Source of the DNA: Novosphingobium sp. JCM 18896
GTDB lineage: Bacteria; Pseudomonadota; Alphaproteobacteria; Sphingomonadales; Sphingomonadaceae
DNA length: 64,000 bases
Assembly (NCBI RefSeq): GCF_025938095.1
Contig: NZ_JAPCZF010000006.1
Span: 1-64,000, forward strand
Direction: 5' to 3'
Positions 15,508 to 22,069 of the stretch are shown one piece after another (position 1 is the stretch's first letter; each line of letters begins with the position of its first letter). The notes below the pieces were generated by a model. That model was not told the origin of the DNA, ran no database searches, and worked only from the letters and a program-made list of their open reading frames with translations. The position numbers were made by a program, and so were the translations under genes.

Positions 15508-15998
15508 TTCGTCCTCGCGCTAACGACATCGCGAGCGGGGTCGCGGGTCAGCCAGTTGGGAAGGGTTTCAGCCTCTGCGAAAGCCGCATTGATCGCGGGC
15601 TTGTCGGGCTCGGACTTCACCCGCTGATACTCAGTGGGGACGGCGGCGGGGTCCAAAACCCGCAGCGTTGGTTTGCCGTCCCTCACTGAGTAGGTGACTT
15701 CTGGAAGCTCCAGCTTCGCGAGCTGCCCGGCGCGGAGGAACTTGCCGATCGCTGCCTTGGCAGCCTCGACACGATCATTGATCCGCTGCTTGCGCTCTTT
15801 GAGGCTTTCCTCGCGCGCCTTGATGCCGATGAGCATTTCCTGGTCGCGGGCGATCTGCTCATGGATACGCGAGACAATGCGATCGATGTCGCTTTCGCCC
15901 TGGAGCATGTCATGGAAAAGCTGCTCGTCATCGTCGCAGAGGACGGAAAGTTGCTCGGCGATGCGGGCGATCTCGCCCAACTGGACGTGCGCGTTCAT
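15504..15998 (-). CDS. Siphovirus Gp157-like protein
   Basis: A 164-residue protein with a long helical region (ARDQEMLIGIKAREESLKER) followed by a beta-rich end containing SVRDGKPTLRVLD and VPTEYQR, the hallmark of the Gp157 family. These proteins accompany phage annealing or recombination modules; a role in protecting or processing DNA has been suggested for relatives. It overlaps the next gene by 4 bp. Confidence 0.8.
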   Translation of the reverse strand: MNAHVQLGEIARIAEQLSVLCDDDEQLFHDMLQGESDIDRIVSRIHEQIARDQEMLIGIKAREESLKERKQRINDRVEAAKAAIGKFLRAGQLAKLELPEVTYSVRDGKPTLRVLDPAAVPTEYQRVKSEPDKPAINAAFAEAETLPNWLTRDPARDVVSARTK

Positions 15999-16171
15999 GC
16001 CGCCCTCGCCACGTTGAAGGCGTTCGGCTGCTGAGCCTTGGCAAGGGCCTCGGAGACAGTCCCGCCGACACCAGCGCGCCCATCCATAAGCACCACGAGG
16101 ATGCGGCCGGCGGTGCGCTCGATCTTCTTGATGCCCTCGCGCTCAAGGGCTGCGGTGAGGTCGAAGTTCAT
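15995..16171 (-). CDS. phage hypothetical
   Basis: A 58-residue protein starting at the ATG at 16171 (MNFDLTAALEREGIKKIER). It is coupled by 4-bp overlaps on both sides. It has a simple alpha/beta pattern and no recognised function. Confidence 0.65.
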   Translation of the reverse strand: MNFDLTAALEREGIKKIERTAGRILVVLMDGRAGVGGTVSEALAKAQQPNAFNVARAA

Positions 16172-16410
16172 TGCGTAATCACCCAAAGAAAAGCGAGAAT
16201 GGAAAGGATGAGGATGCCCCAGCCCACGCCAGCAAGAAGGCTCGGCTGCTCATCCCAAATGGACAGGTGTTCGTATCCGGTGCCCTCGTCTTTGAGGGGG
16301 CGGTCCATGGGGAGGAGCTTGCCGTGGATATGAGCCCGGCGAGCCGAAGAGGTGTGGTCGCGCCATCCTTCGTGGATGCGGAAAGTGCCTTGAGCGGTGA
16401 TGCGGCTCAT
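16168..16410 (-). CDS. small phage membrane protein
   Basis: An 80-residue protein with a hydrophilic N-terminus and one C-terminal transmembrane segment (LAGVGWGILILSILAFLWV). The start at 16410 overlaps the upstream stop. Early phage membrane proteins of this kind may act in exclusion or host takeover, but nothing specific can be said. Confidence 0.65.
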   Translation of the reverse strand: MSRITAQGTFRIHEGWRDHTSSARRAHIHGKLLPMDRPLKDEGTGYEHLSIWDEQPSLLAGVGWGILILSILAFLWVITQ

Positions 16411-16625
16411 CGCTCCCACTCCTTTTCAAGTTCCGCCCTTCGTTCAGGCGATAGTGAGGCAAGGTGCTCACGGGCTTTGCGGGCTTCGTAGCTCTGTCCG
16501 ATGGGTGCGATCTGCTCAGTTACGAGGGGGATCGGATCGGGACGAAGGCGCGCGGTGAGGCTGCGATGAAAGGCAGCGATGGCCTTGACCTCATCGGGGA
16601 TGCGATCTGCGTAGAGGCCGGTCAT
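16407..16625 (-). CDS. phage hypothetical
   Basis: A 72-residue charged helical protein (AREHLASLSPERRAELEKEWER at its end, given as its C-terminal helix core SPERRAELEKEW). 4-bp overlaps on both sides place it in the leftward early operon. Function unknown. Confidence 0.65.
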   Translation of the reverse strand: MTGLYADRIPDEVKAIAAFHRSLTARLRPDPIPLVTEQIAPIGQSYEARKAREHLASLSPERRAELEKEWER

Positions 16626-17182
16626 GCGGGTTGCTCCGTCTTGGAAGCTCGCAGTTCGGCGCGCAGGGCAATCTTCTCGGCCAGTGAAAGGCTACCTGCA
16701 CGTTGGTTGCAGGGCTGATGCGCCAGCACGAGGTTGGATAGCGAGTTGGTGCCCTCGTCCGACTTGGGGATCAGGTGCTCGATGGTTTCCTCGAATGGCG
16801 TCATCTCGACACCACAGAACCAGCAATCCCGACCGTCGCGCTCGCGTAGCTTCTGGCGGATCTTCGCCGGCTTCTGGATGCGATTGGCCTTCGCCTTGAG
16901 ATTACCGCTCTGCCTCTCCGCTTCCTTCACGTTCACGGGCATGAAGACGCCATTGATAAACGCGCGGTAATGTTCGGCGGATGCTCCAGTGTAGGTCAGG
17001 AGCCCGCTGTCCTTGCAGTAGACGATATGGGTCGCGGCCTTGGAACCACCGTTCCAAAACGCCCGGTACCGAATGACCTCGTAGCGATTGGTGGGGACGC
17101 CAACTTCACCGCCGTTGGCGGTCAGCCAAGCTGCAAAGTTGGCCGTCTGAAACTGCTTCTCGCGAATGGGAAGTATTGCCAT
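16622..17182 (-). CDS. HNH endonuclease
   Basis: A 186-residue HNH nuclease. The zinc-bound ββα-metal site is in the C-terminal half: CWFCG, ETIEHLIPKS with the catalytic His, NSLSNLVLAHQPCN. The N-terminal 90 residues (VIRYRAFWNGGSKAATHIVY, YRAFING) are an extra domain of unknown role. As an early operon gene it may act in recombination or host DNA degradation rather than packaging. Confidence 0.85.
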   Translation of the reverse strand: MAILPIREKQFQTANFAAWLTANGGEVGVPTNRYEVIRYRAFWNGGSKAATHIVYCKDSGLLTYTGASAEHYRAFINGVFMPVNVKEAERQSGNLKAKANRIQKPAKIRQKLRERDGRDCWFCGVEMTPFEETIEHLIPKSDEGTNSLSNLVLAHQPCNQRAGSLSLAEKIALRAELRASKTEQPA

Positions 17183-17487
17183 TACGCAGCCCTCCCCAGG
17201 CCATAGTGCGCCGGCCTAGCAATCGCCTCTTCCCGCCATCCAGAGACGTTCTCTGCACAGTCGATGTGGTGTTCGATCGATTGCATGTAGGTGGCGAACC
17301 AGAGCGTCATGGACTGCTCGTTGGCGTTGTTGATCTCCCAACGAAGCTGACCGCGAAGGTTCTTCAATCGGGCGATGTTGAACGAGCAGGTCTCGATCGC
17401 ATCGGTAAGCCTACGCTCTACGGAGAGAGCGCGGACGAATACCGGGAGCTTGAGCTTGTCGGACTGGATTTCGGCGTGGGTAGCCAT
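17182..17487 (-). CDS. phage hypothetical, first early leftward gene
   Basis: A 101-residue helical protein. The ATG at 17487 is chosen because GGAGG lies 8 nt upstream. It is the first gene after the left operator region and so the first product of the early leftward transcript. A central helix carries ERRLTDAIETCSFNIARLKN. Function unknown. Confidence 0.75.
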   Translation of the reverse strand: MATHAEIQSDKLKLPVFVRALSVERRLTDAIETCSFNIARLKNLRGQLRWEINNANEQSMTLWFATYMQSIEHHIDCAENVSGWREEAIARPAHYGLGRAA

Positions 17488-17540
17488 GGCAACCTCCAAG
17501 CCACCGTTTGCCGTTGGGCATCGTGGCGTTGGAGATGTTT

Positions 17541-17589
17541 TCACAGATTGTGATTATGGGGTCAAGCGTTTTTTATCACATTTTGTGAT
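17541..17589. promoter_or_regulatory. left operator region (OL-like)
   Basis: Two operators of the form TCACA-N3-TGTGA: 17541-17553 and 17576-17588; the second extends to a perfect ATCACA-TTT-TGTGAT palindrome (17575-17589). Between them on the minus strand lies TTGACC (17560-17565), a good -35 for the early leftward operon. Repressor bound here would block it. The same pattern recurs beside cro. Confidence 0.75.
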
Positions 17590-17655
17590 GTACACAGTCA
17601 CAGCGCGCGAATCATCTCACTAGAATGAATGGCGATGTGCGTGTAGGAAAGGCAT

Positions 17656-17865
17656 ATGACGATGCCCCCACGAGACCAGCCTAGCGTAAAGACTGCGCCT
17701 GTGCGTTGCGTGCGCGCCAAAGCGTCAGCGGACGTACTCATCCCTGACGACGGATATCGATATGTGGAAACGTGGCAGTTCGGGGCGAAGCGCCCGATCT
17801 ACGTTAGGATGCCGCTGGCTCAGGTCGAATTTGTCGAGCCCAGCCCTCTAGGTACTCAGCCATAA
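17656..17865 (+). CDS. small rightward protein near the switch
   Basis: A 69-residue protein with AGGAAAGG (17645-17652) just upstream of the ATG. TAGAAT at 17621-17626 could be its -10 box. The sequence DDGYRYVETWQFGAKRPIYVRMPL has beta-sheet character. Its 3' end overlaps the opposite-strand gene by 62 bp, so the two compete. It could be a lysogenically expressed accessory gene. Confidence 0.55.
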   Translation: MTMPPRDQPSVKTAPVRCVRAKASADVLIPDDGYRYVETWQFGAKRPIYVRMPLAQVEFVEPSPLGTQP

Positions 17866-18043
17866 GGCGATGCGCCTCGGTAATTTGCTCGCCCACAGTG
17901 CCTTCAGGATGGACAGTCACTGCAAACCGCCCAACTGCGCGGGCCTCTCGGTCGGTGAGCTCGAACTCATGCCGGGGCAATCCACCGTCAGCAGGAAAGT
18001 GTATACCTGCATAGCGGAATGACAGGTGCTTTACGGTATCCAT
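17804..18043 (-). CDS. phage hypothetical downstream of repressor
   Basis: A 79-residue protein in the same direction as, and 27 bp after, the repressor gene, so probably co-transcribed in the lysogen. Motifs HLSFRYAGIHFPAD and HEFELTDREARAVGRFAV alternate strand and helix. Lysogen-expressed genes in this position are often exclusion functions, but this is a guess from position. Confidence 0.65.
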   Translation of the reverse strand: MDTVKHLSFRYAGIHFPADGGLPRHEFELTDREARAVGRFAVTVHPEGTVGEQITEAHRLMAEYLEGWARQIRPEPAAS

Positions 18044-18070
18044 TGCGGTCCCTCTACAATCCGGCGTAAT

Positions 18071-18397
18071 TCACCCGTCCGTACCCGTACGAACCAACGC
18101 CTTCGCCACTTCGGCGATTTGGCGCTGAACCGAAGGATCTGCGTTCATCCATATTTCTAGGATGTCGCTAGGCATCTCGTTTGGGTTGTGGTCGAGCAGG
18201 TGGCCCGGCGTTATCTTTAGCGCGTCAGCCAACTTGCGAAGCCACTTAGCGGACAGCCCACGCTCGCCGCTCTCTAGGTAGCCAATCATGTTGGCGTTAG
18301 TTCCGACGCGGTTAGCCAGCTCGGCCTGCGTCAACTTGCGGTATTCGCGCCACGACTTGAGGTGGTTCGGCCCGCCGTTTTTCGCCTGATCGTCCAT
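18071..18397 (-). CDS. prophage repressor (CI-like, XRE family)
   Basis: A 108-residue repressor; the ATG at 18397 gives a compact protein starting MDDQAKNGG. The helix-turn-helix is LTQAELANRVGTNANMIGYLE (about 24-44, core AELANRVGTN). No LexA-type protease domain is present, so induction is not by RecA-stimulated self-cleavage. Operators with TCACA half-sites lie upstream at 18400-18481 and beyond its operon at 17541-17589. A half-site overlaps its own start, suggesting autoregulation. Confidence 0.85.
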   Translation of the reverse strand: MDDQAKNGGPNHLKSWREYRKLTQAELANRVGTNANMIGYLESGERGLSAKWLRKLADALKITPGHLLDHNPNEMPSDILEIWMNADPSVQRQIAEVAKALVRTGTDG

Positions 18398-18399
18398 GG

Positions 18400-18481
18400 T
18401 CACAATCTGCCACGGCAATCCAACATGGTCGCCGCACAGGCTGTGATATTTTGGACTTGATTTTAACATCACAATCTGTGA
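18400..18481. promoter_or_regulatory. right operator region (OR-like)
   Basis: One full operator TCACA-ATC-TGTGA (18469-18481) ends 9 bp before the cro-like ATG. A near match GCACA-GGC-TGTGA lies at 18434-18446 and a half-site TCACA-ATC-TGCCA at 18400-18412. On the minus strand TTGTGA (18469-18474) and AAATAT (18446-18451) are 17 bp apart and could be the repressor maintenance promoter. The arrangement parallels the left region at 17541-17589. Confidence 0.7.
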
Positions 18482-18490
18482 CATCAGGGC

Positions 18491-18724
18491 ATGACCGATG
18501 CCCCCCCTTCCATCAAGGCACTCATCGAGGCGACCGGCATCAGCCAGTCCTACGGCAGCATGATCCTCAGCGGCGCCCGGATACCACCCCGCGCGCTCGC
18601 AATCGCCATCTATCGCAAGACCGATTGGCGTCACGACACGATCGCCGATCTGACTGACGAGCAGATGGCTGTTCTGGAAAGTGTCGAGCCGTGGACCCCT
18701 CCTAAGCAGAGGGCAGCGGCATGA
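18491..18724 (+). CDS. Cro-like regulator
   Basis: A 77-residue protein with an early helix-turn-helix (ATGISQSYGSMILSGAR, about 12-28) of the YdaS/Cro kind, divergent from the repressor. Being first in the rightward operon and next to the operators, it should be the lytic antagonist. Its stop overlaps the start of a 29-residue membrane peptide. Confidence 0.8.
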   Translation: MTDAPPSIKALIEATGISQSYGSMILSGARIPPRALAIAIYRKTDWRHDTIADLTDEQMAVLESVEPWTPPKQRAAA

Positions 18725-18810
18725 TCATCGCGGCTCTCCTCACCGCATGGTTTGTAGCCAGCATCATCTTCGGCCTCGCCCTTGCTCGCTGCATGAAGGT
18801 GGAACGCTAA
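18721..18810 (+). CDS. 29-residue single-span membrane peptide
   Basis: An ATG overlapping the cro stop (ATGA) opens a 29-codon frame encoding one hydrophobic span (LLTAWFVASIIFGLALA) followed by a short basic end. Overlap, position and composition support a real leaderless-style coupled gene. Possible roles include toxin-like membrane action or modulation of a membrane protease; none can be shown. Confidence 0.55.
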   Translation: MIIAALLTAWFVASIIFGLALARCMKVER

Positions 18811-19045
18811 GTGCGCCCGCCCGCTTTTCTCAGGCGTCTTGGTGCGCGCGGTTCCGAGAGCTTCACGATCTCGCTGCGCCCCACGCTCATCTTCACTGAT
18901 CTCGATGCTCCAGGCGCGTTGGCTGATCCCACGCGCGCCTACCTTGGCCGGGCGGGTTGCCCCACCCCCGCTGCGATCCGCTCGGCCGCTTTGTCTAACC
19001 CCCTTTGTCATGACGCTCTCGATAGCGCGGAGGTTCAAGGTAATC
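18811..19045 (+). other. stretch between small peptide and HNH gene
   Basis: A GTG frame starts directly after the preceding stop (18811-19053) but its product is proline- and alanine-rich and lacks a good ribosome binding site; an alternative frame extends the HNH gene upstream with equally poor content. I cannot support a gene here. The stretch may be a leader for the HNH gene. Confidence 0.35.
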
Positions 19046-19603
19046 ATGCGTGACGTTTCGACGATTATCCAACTTTACCGATCCGGAATGACGCAACGCC
19101 AGATAGCTAAGCAGCTTGGCATCGGGCAGGCGAGTGTTTCGCGCGCTGTGATTTGTGAGGTTGGAAAAACACCCGATCACGAAATCAACGCCCGCAGGAA
19201 AGCAGGGCAGACAGGGCACCTGCTAGAACGGCAAACTGCCAAAATAGACGATGGACTGTTCAACATCCAACCGTCGGGTGAGTTCATTTCCGCTGTTATC
19301 GGTGAACTCGCCTTTCTCTTCGATGCCGAAGATGAGGCACTGCTTCGAGCGTTCTGCTGGCGGGTCACGACAGACGGCAGACTGAGCCGGCAAGTTCGCT
19401 CCGCCGATGGCAAGCGCCATAACATCTATGTCTATCACGACATTCTAGGGGTTCAGCCCTCGCGTTTGCAGGTGGTGGACCATATCAATCGGAATCCGCG
19501 AGACAATCGTAGGTCCAACCTGCGGATCTGCAGCTACAGCGAAAATAGCCGGAACCGCACGCCGATGCCCGCCCTTCTGACGGAGGCGTGCAATGCCGCT
19601 TGA
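19046..19603 (+). CDS. HNH endonuclease with N-terminal HTH
   Basis: A 185-residue protein starting at the ATG at 19046. The N-terminus (about 5-40) is a resolvase-like helix-turn-helix: YRSGMTQRQIAKQLGIGQAS. The C-terminal part carries the HNH_3 signature VVDHINRNPRDNRRSNLRIC with flanking NSRNR. This domain combination is typical of free-standing homing endonucleases, and the gene may be a mobile intruder between cro and the next regulator. It is less GC-rich than its neighbours. Confidence 0.8.
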   Translation: MRDVSTIIQLYRSGMTQRQIAKQLGIGQASVSRAVICEVGKTPDHEINARRKAGQTGHLLERQTAKIDDGLFNIQPSGEFISAVIGELAFLFDAEDEALLRAFCWRVTTDGRLSRQVRSADGKRHNIYVYHDILGVQPSRLQVVDHINRNPRDNRRSNLRICSYSENSRNRTPMPALLTEACNAA

Positions 19604-20006
19604 TCCGAAGATCATCCAAAACGTGAAATCGTCGCAGGAGCGGGTTTTCCGCCTTGCCAAGCGCGACCATGGGCTGACGCTCAAGGCCATTAGCATGGAC
19701 AGCGGCGTCGATTACGACAGCCTCTGCAACTACGCCAAAGGCGAGACGCAGATGAGTCTGTCGGCGCTGGTGGCACTGATCGGCGTTGTCCCCGATGAGC
19801 TGTTGAGCCTGCTGCTGCCGGAAGGTCGATCGATCGTCCGCGCGCCTGAACAACTCGACCACGACGAGCTCGAAAAGGCTGCACGCGATTACCTCGCGGC
19901 CAAGGGCGAAGCTCATCATCAGGAAAGCGAAATGGGCCGCGAACTTGGCCCCAACGAGCGCGAGCGCCTGATTAAGAAGGCCGTCGTGTTGAAGGCGGTG
20001 GCGTGA
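19593..20006 (+). CDS. phage regulator, HTH
   Basis: A 137-residue protein overlapping the HNH gene by 11 bp. The region LTLKAISMDSGVDYDSLCNY (about 29-48) reads as a helix-turn-helix followed by LSALVALIGVVPDELLSLL, similar to CII-position regulators in sphingomonad phages. The C-terminal half is charged. It may control lysogeny or replication. Confidence 0.7.
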   Translation: MPLDPKIIQNVKSSQERVFRLAKRDHGLTLKAISMDSGVDYDSLCNYAKGETQMSLSALVALIGVVPDELLSLLLPEGRSIVRAPEQLDHDELEKAARDYLAAKGEAHHQESEMGRELGPNERERLIKKAVVLKAVA

Positions 20007-20176
20007 TGATGAGGATCTTTCGCCTCCTTCGCATCAAGCGCGAGATCGCCCGTGGCATTGCACGTCAGAAAGCCATCCGAGAAGCCCGTCAAAAGGCAGC
20101 CCTGAAAGGCCGCATCACAGAGCACAAGAACCGCCGTATCGCGGCTTGGGCGATGTTTGGGGCTCCCCATGCTTGA
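20006..20176 (+). CDS. small basic phage protein
   Basis: A 56-residue, very basic helical protein (repeats of IKREIARGIARQKAIREARQ type, 20 residues near the middle) starting at an ATG that overlaps the previous stop. It overlaps the next start by 8 bp. Too short for standard ORF calling but composition and coupling support it. Possibly nucleic-acid binding. Confidence 0.55.
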   Translation: MMRIFRLLRIKREIARGIARQKAIREARQKAALKGRITEHKNRRIAAWAMFGAPHA

Positions 20177-20450
20177 GGCGCACCGCTCCCCCGAAGCTAT
20201 GGCGCGCGTGCTCGTCCGGTACATTCCCTGCGACCGAAAGGTGCGCAGCGAGATCCTGACTGAGTTCCTGAACGCGCCAGGTCTTCGTCGCATTGCCGAG
20301 ATCCGCGAAATGCAGAGCCGGCCGATGCTCGACTACGACAAGTACGATGAGCGCGGTTTCGACTGGCGTGGTGAACAGATGCGCGCCGACGCTGACATTG
20401 CCTCTCAGGTGTTTGTCGCGGCCCTTCTGCGGGAGGCCAAGGCGGCATGA
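20169..20450 (+). CDS. phage hypothetical
   Basis: A 93-residue protein (start at the ATG at 20169) with RVLVRYIPCDRKVRSEILTE and a later YDKYDERGFDWRGEQM. It is part of the rightward replication operon with 4-8 bp overlaps. Function unknown. Confidence 0.7.
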   Translation: MLEAHRSPEAMARVLVRYIPCDRKVRSEILTEFLNAPGLRRIAEIREMQSRPMLDYDKYDERGFDWRGEQMRADADIASQVFVAALLREAKAA

Positions 20451-20794
20451 GGCCCGAAACGCAACTCCAGCGCACGCTTGTTCGCTATCTCACGGTCAAG
20501 GGCTATCGCTCTGTAGCGATCCCCAACGGCGCGGTGCTGCGTGGCGACAAGATGGATCGCGCCCGGCAGATGGCCAACCTCAAGCGTGATGGCCTTACGC
20601 CGGGGTTTCCCGATCTGATCGTCTACGGCACGGATGGCCGGGTTGGGCACATTGAAGTCAAAATTGAGGGCAGGTATCAGTCCGCCTCGCAGAAGGATTG
20701 CGAGCGCTGGCTGACCGAGCTTGGCCAGAAGGTCGCTGTCTGCCGGTCGATCGAGGACATCGACGAAACCCTCCAGCAGTGGGGGTGGCAATGA
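20447..20794 (+). CDS. VRR-NUC domain nuclease
   Basis: A 115-residue stand-alone VRR-NUC protein. Core motifs of the PD-(D/E)XK fold are present: PETQLQRTLVRYL, the P-G-FPDL element GFPDLIVY, the HIEVKIEG strand with E and K, and SASQKDCERWLTELGQKV. Phage members act on branched DNA in replication or recombination. It is translationally coupled to both neighbours. Confidence 0.9.
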   Translation: MRPETQLQRTLVRYLTVKGYRSVAIPNGAVLRGDKMDRARQMANLKRDGLTPGFPDLIVYGTDGRVGHIEVKIEGRYQSASQKDCERWLTELGQKVAVCRSIEDIDETLQQWGWQ

Positions 20795-20973
20795 CAGCGC
20801 CCGTCGTCCCTACCTACGTGATCGAAGAGGATGAGGTTGACGCCTCATTCCAAGCCTTCGCAGCGCTTCGTCGTGCTGCCCAGGCAGAACCCAGCCTTGT
20901 CGAGAACAAGTATTTCAAGGCGCTTCAAGACACCGCCTACGCGCGCTTCCTCCTTAACTTCGAGGCCCTGTAA
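20791..20973 (+). CDS. phage hypothetical
   Basis: A 60-residue acidic helical protein starting at the ATG at 20791, coupled to the VRR-NUC gene by a 4-bp overlap and touching the next ATG at 20973. Conserved-looking NKYFKALQDTAYARFLLNFE at its end. Function unknown. Confidence 0.65.
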   Translation: MTAPVVPTYVIEEDEVDASFQAFAALRRAAQAEPSLVENKYFKALQDTAYARFLLNFEAL

Positions 20974-21680
20974 TGAGCCGCTGGTTTCGCCACTACGCCG
21001 GGATGATGCGTGACGAAAAGCTCGTCCGCGTCGCCATCAAGAGCAAGCAACCCGTCGAGCGGGTCCTGTGGATCTGGGGCGCCATTCTCGAAAGCGCAGC
21101 GGAGATCGATGAGCATGGCCGGTACGACTTGGACGCCGCCGAGGTCGCCTACTTTCTGCGAGCGGATGAGGCTGACGTTGACGCTGTGCTCGTTGCTCTC
21201 GCCGATGCTGGGCGGGTGGCTGAGGGCTCTGTGGTCAAGTGGGGCGACCGTCAGTTTTCTTCTGACCGGTCCAAGGAGCGCGTCGCTGCTCATCGTCAGC
21301 GGAAACGGTCATCGCAGGACACTGGTAACGGTGAGCAGAGGGACGGTAACGACGGTGTAACGTTACAGGAACGTCACCGTAACTCACCAGAGACAGAGAC
21401 AGAGACATATATTCCGTTAGCTAACGCTAACGGCCGCGATGTCATCGATCCTGAAAAGGTGATGTTCGACTCTGGCGTGGCTCTGATCACGAGCTGCGGG
21501 AAGTCCGAGAGCCAGGCGAGATCGTGGCTTGGCAAGGCAAAGCGCGACCACGGCGCCGAACTGGTGATTACCATGATCGGCCGGGCGAAACGCGAAGGCG
21601 CACCCGACCCGATAGCCTTCATGGAGGGCGGTTTCAGGGCGAAAGCCCGAGCTAGCCCCGCTCCGGTGGTCGGCCTGTGA
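20973..21680 (+). CDS. phage replication initiation / helicase-loader protein
   Basis: A 235-residue protein with an N-terminal winged-helix-like domain (WFRHYAGMMRDEKLVRVA, VERVLWIWGAILESAAEIDE), a hydrophilic linker with HRQRKRSSQ, and a C-terminal helical domain (SWLGKAKRDHGAELVITMIG). This is the arrangement of phage O/DnaT-like replication proteins. Phage origins often lie within such genes; the threonine/glutamate-coding linker (21380-21410) contains short repeats that could be iterons. Confidence 0.7.
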   Translation: MSRWFRHYAGMMRDEKLVRVAIKSKQPVERVLWIWGAILESAAEIDEHGRYDLDAAEVAYFLRADEADVDAVLVALADAGRVAEGSVVKWGDRQFSSDRSKERVAAHRQRKRSSQDTGNGEQRDGNDGVTLQERHRNSPETETETYIPLANANGRDVIDPEKVMFDSGVALITSCGKSESQARSWLGKAKRDHGAELVITMIGRAKREGAPDPIAFMEGGFRAKARASPAPVVGL

Positions 21681-22069
21681 CCTGGGCACCGACCAAAGCC
21701 GGGAAGCAGCTTTGCCCCCAATGCTCCCACAGCCGGCGGAACAAAACGGACCGCTGCATGAGCGTCACGCAGACCCCGACCGGCTTCGTTTTTCACTGCC
21801 ACAACTGCGGATTTTCAGGAGGAACAGGTGATCGAACCGAGGCACAAGGAATGGCTGGACCAACGCGGCGGCCTATCCTCGGCAGCAGAGGAAATGGGTT
21901 TCTCCAGCACCCAGCGCAGCGGAGCGTGGTGGCTTTCGATCCCCTATTTTCTCGACGGGAAGATCGTGAATCGCAAATACCGCAGGACCGGCGAGAAGCA
22001 GCATTCGATGGACGCGGGCGGCAAGCTATGCCTGTGGAATGCCGACGTCCTATCCGAGCGGCCCCGTGA
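21677..22069 (+). CDS. primase zinc-finger ORF (out of frame with helicase)
   Basis: The first ~50 residues form a textbook primase zinc ribbon: CPQCSHSRRNKTDRC ... FHCHNCGFSGG. In most relatives this domain continues straight into the TOPRIM and helicase domains. Here the continuation lies in the +1 frame, starting at 21828, and the codons of this ORF after about 21830 look like a shadow (arginine-rich, no domain). Either the zinc finger is translated separately or ribosomes change frame near 21815. Confidence 0.65.
   Translation: MTWAPTKAGKQLCPQCSHSRRNKTDRCMSVTQTPTGFVFHCHNCGFSGGTGDRTEAQGMAGPTRRPILGSRGNGFLQHPAQRSVVAFDPLFSRREDRESQIPQDRREAAFDGRGRQAMPVECRRPIRAAP

Noticed and set aside
14122..15627. 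501-codon + strand frame across ssb and neighbours
   Set aside because: It crosses five well-supported minus-strand genes with coupled starts and stops; content is shadow-like.
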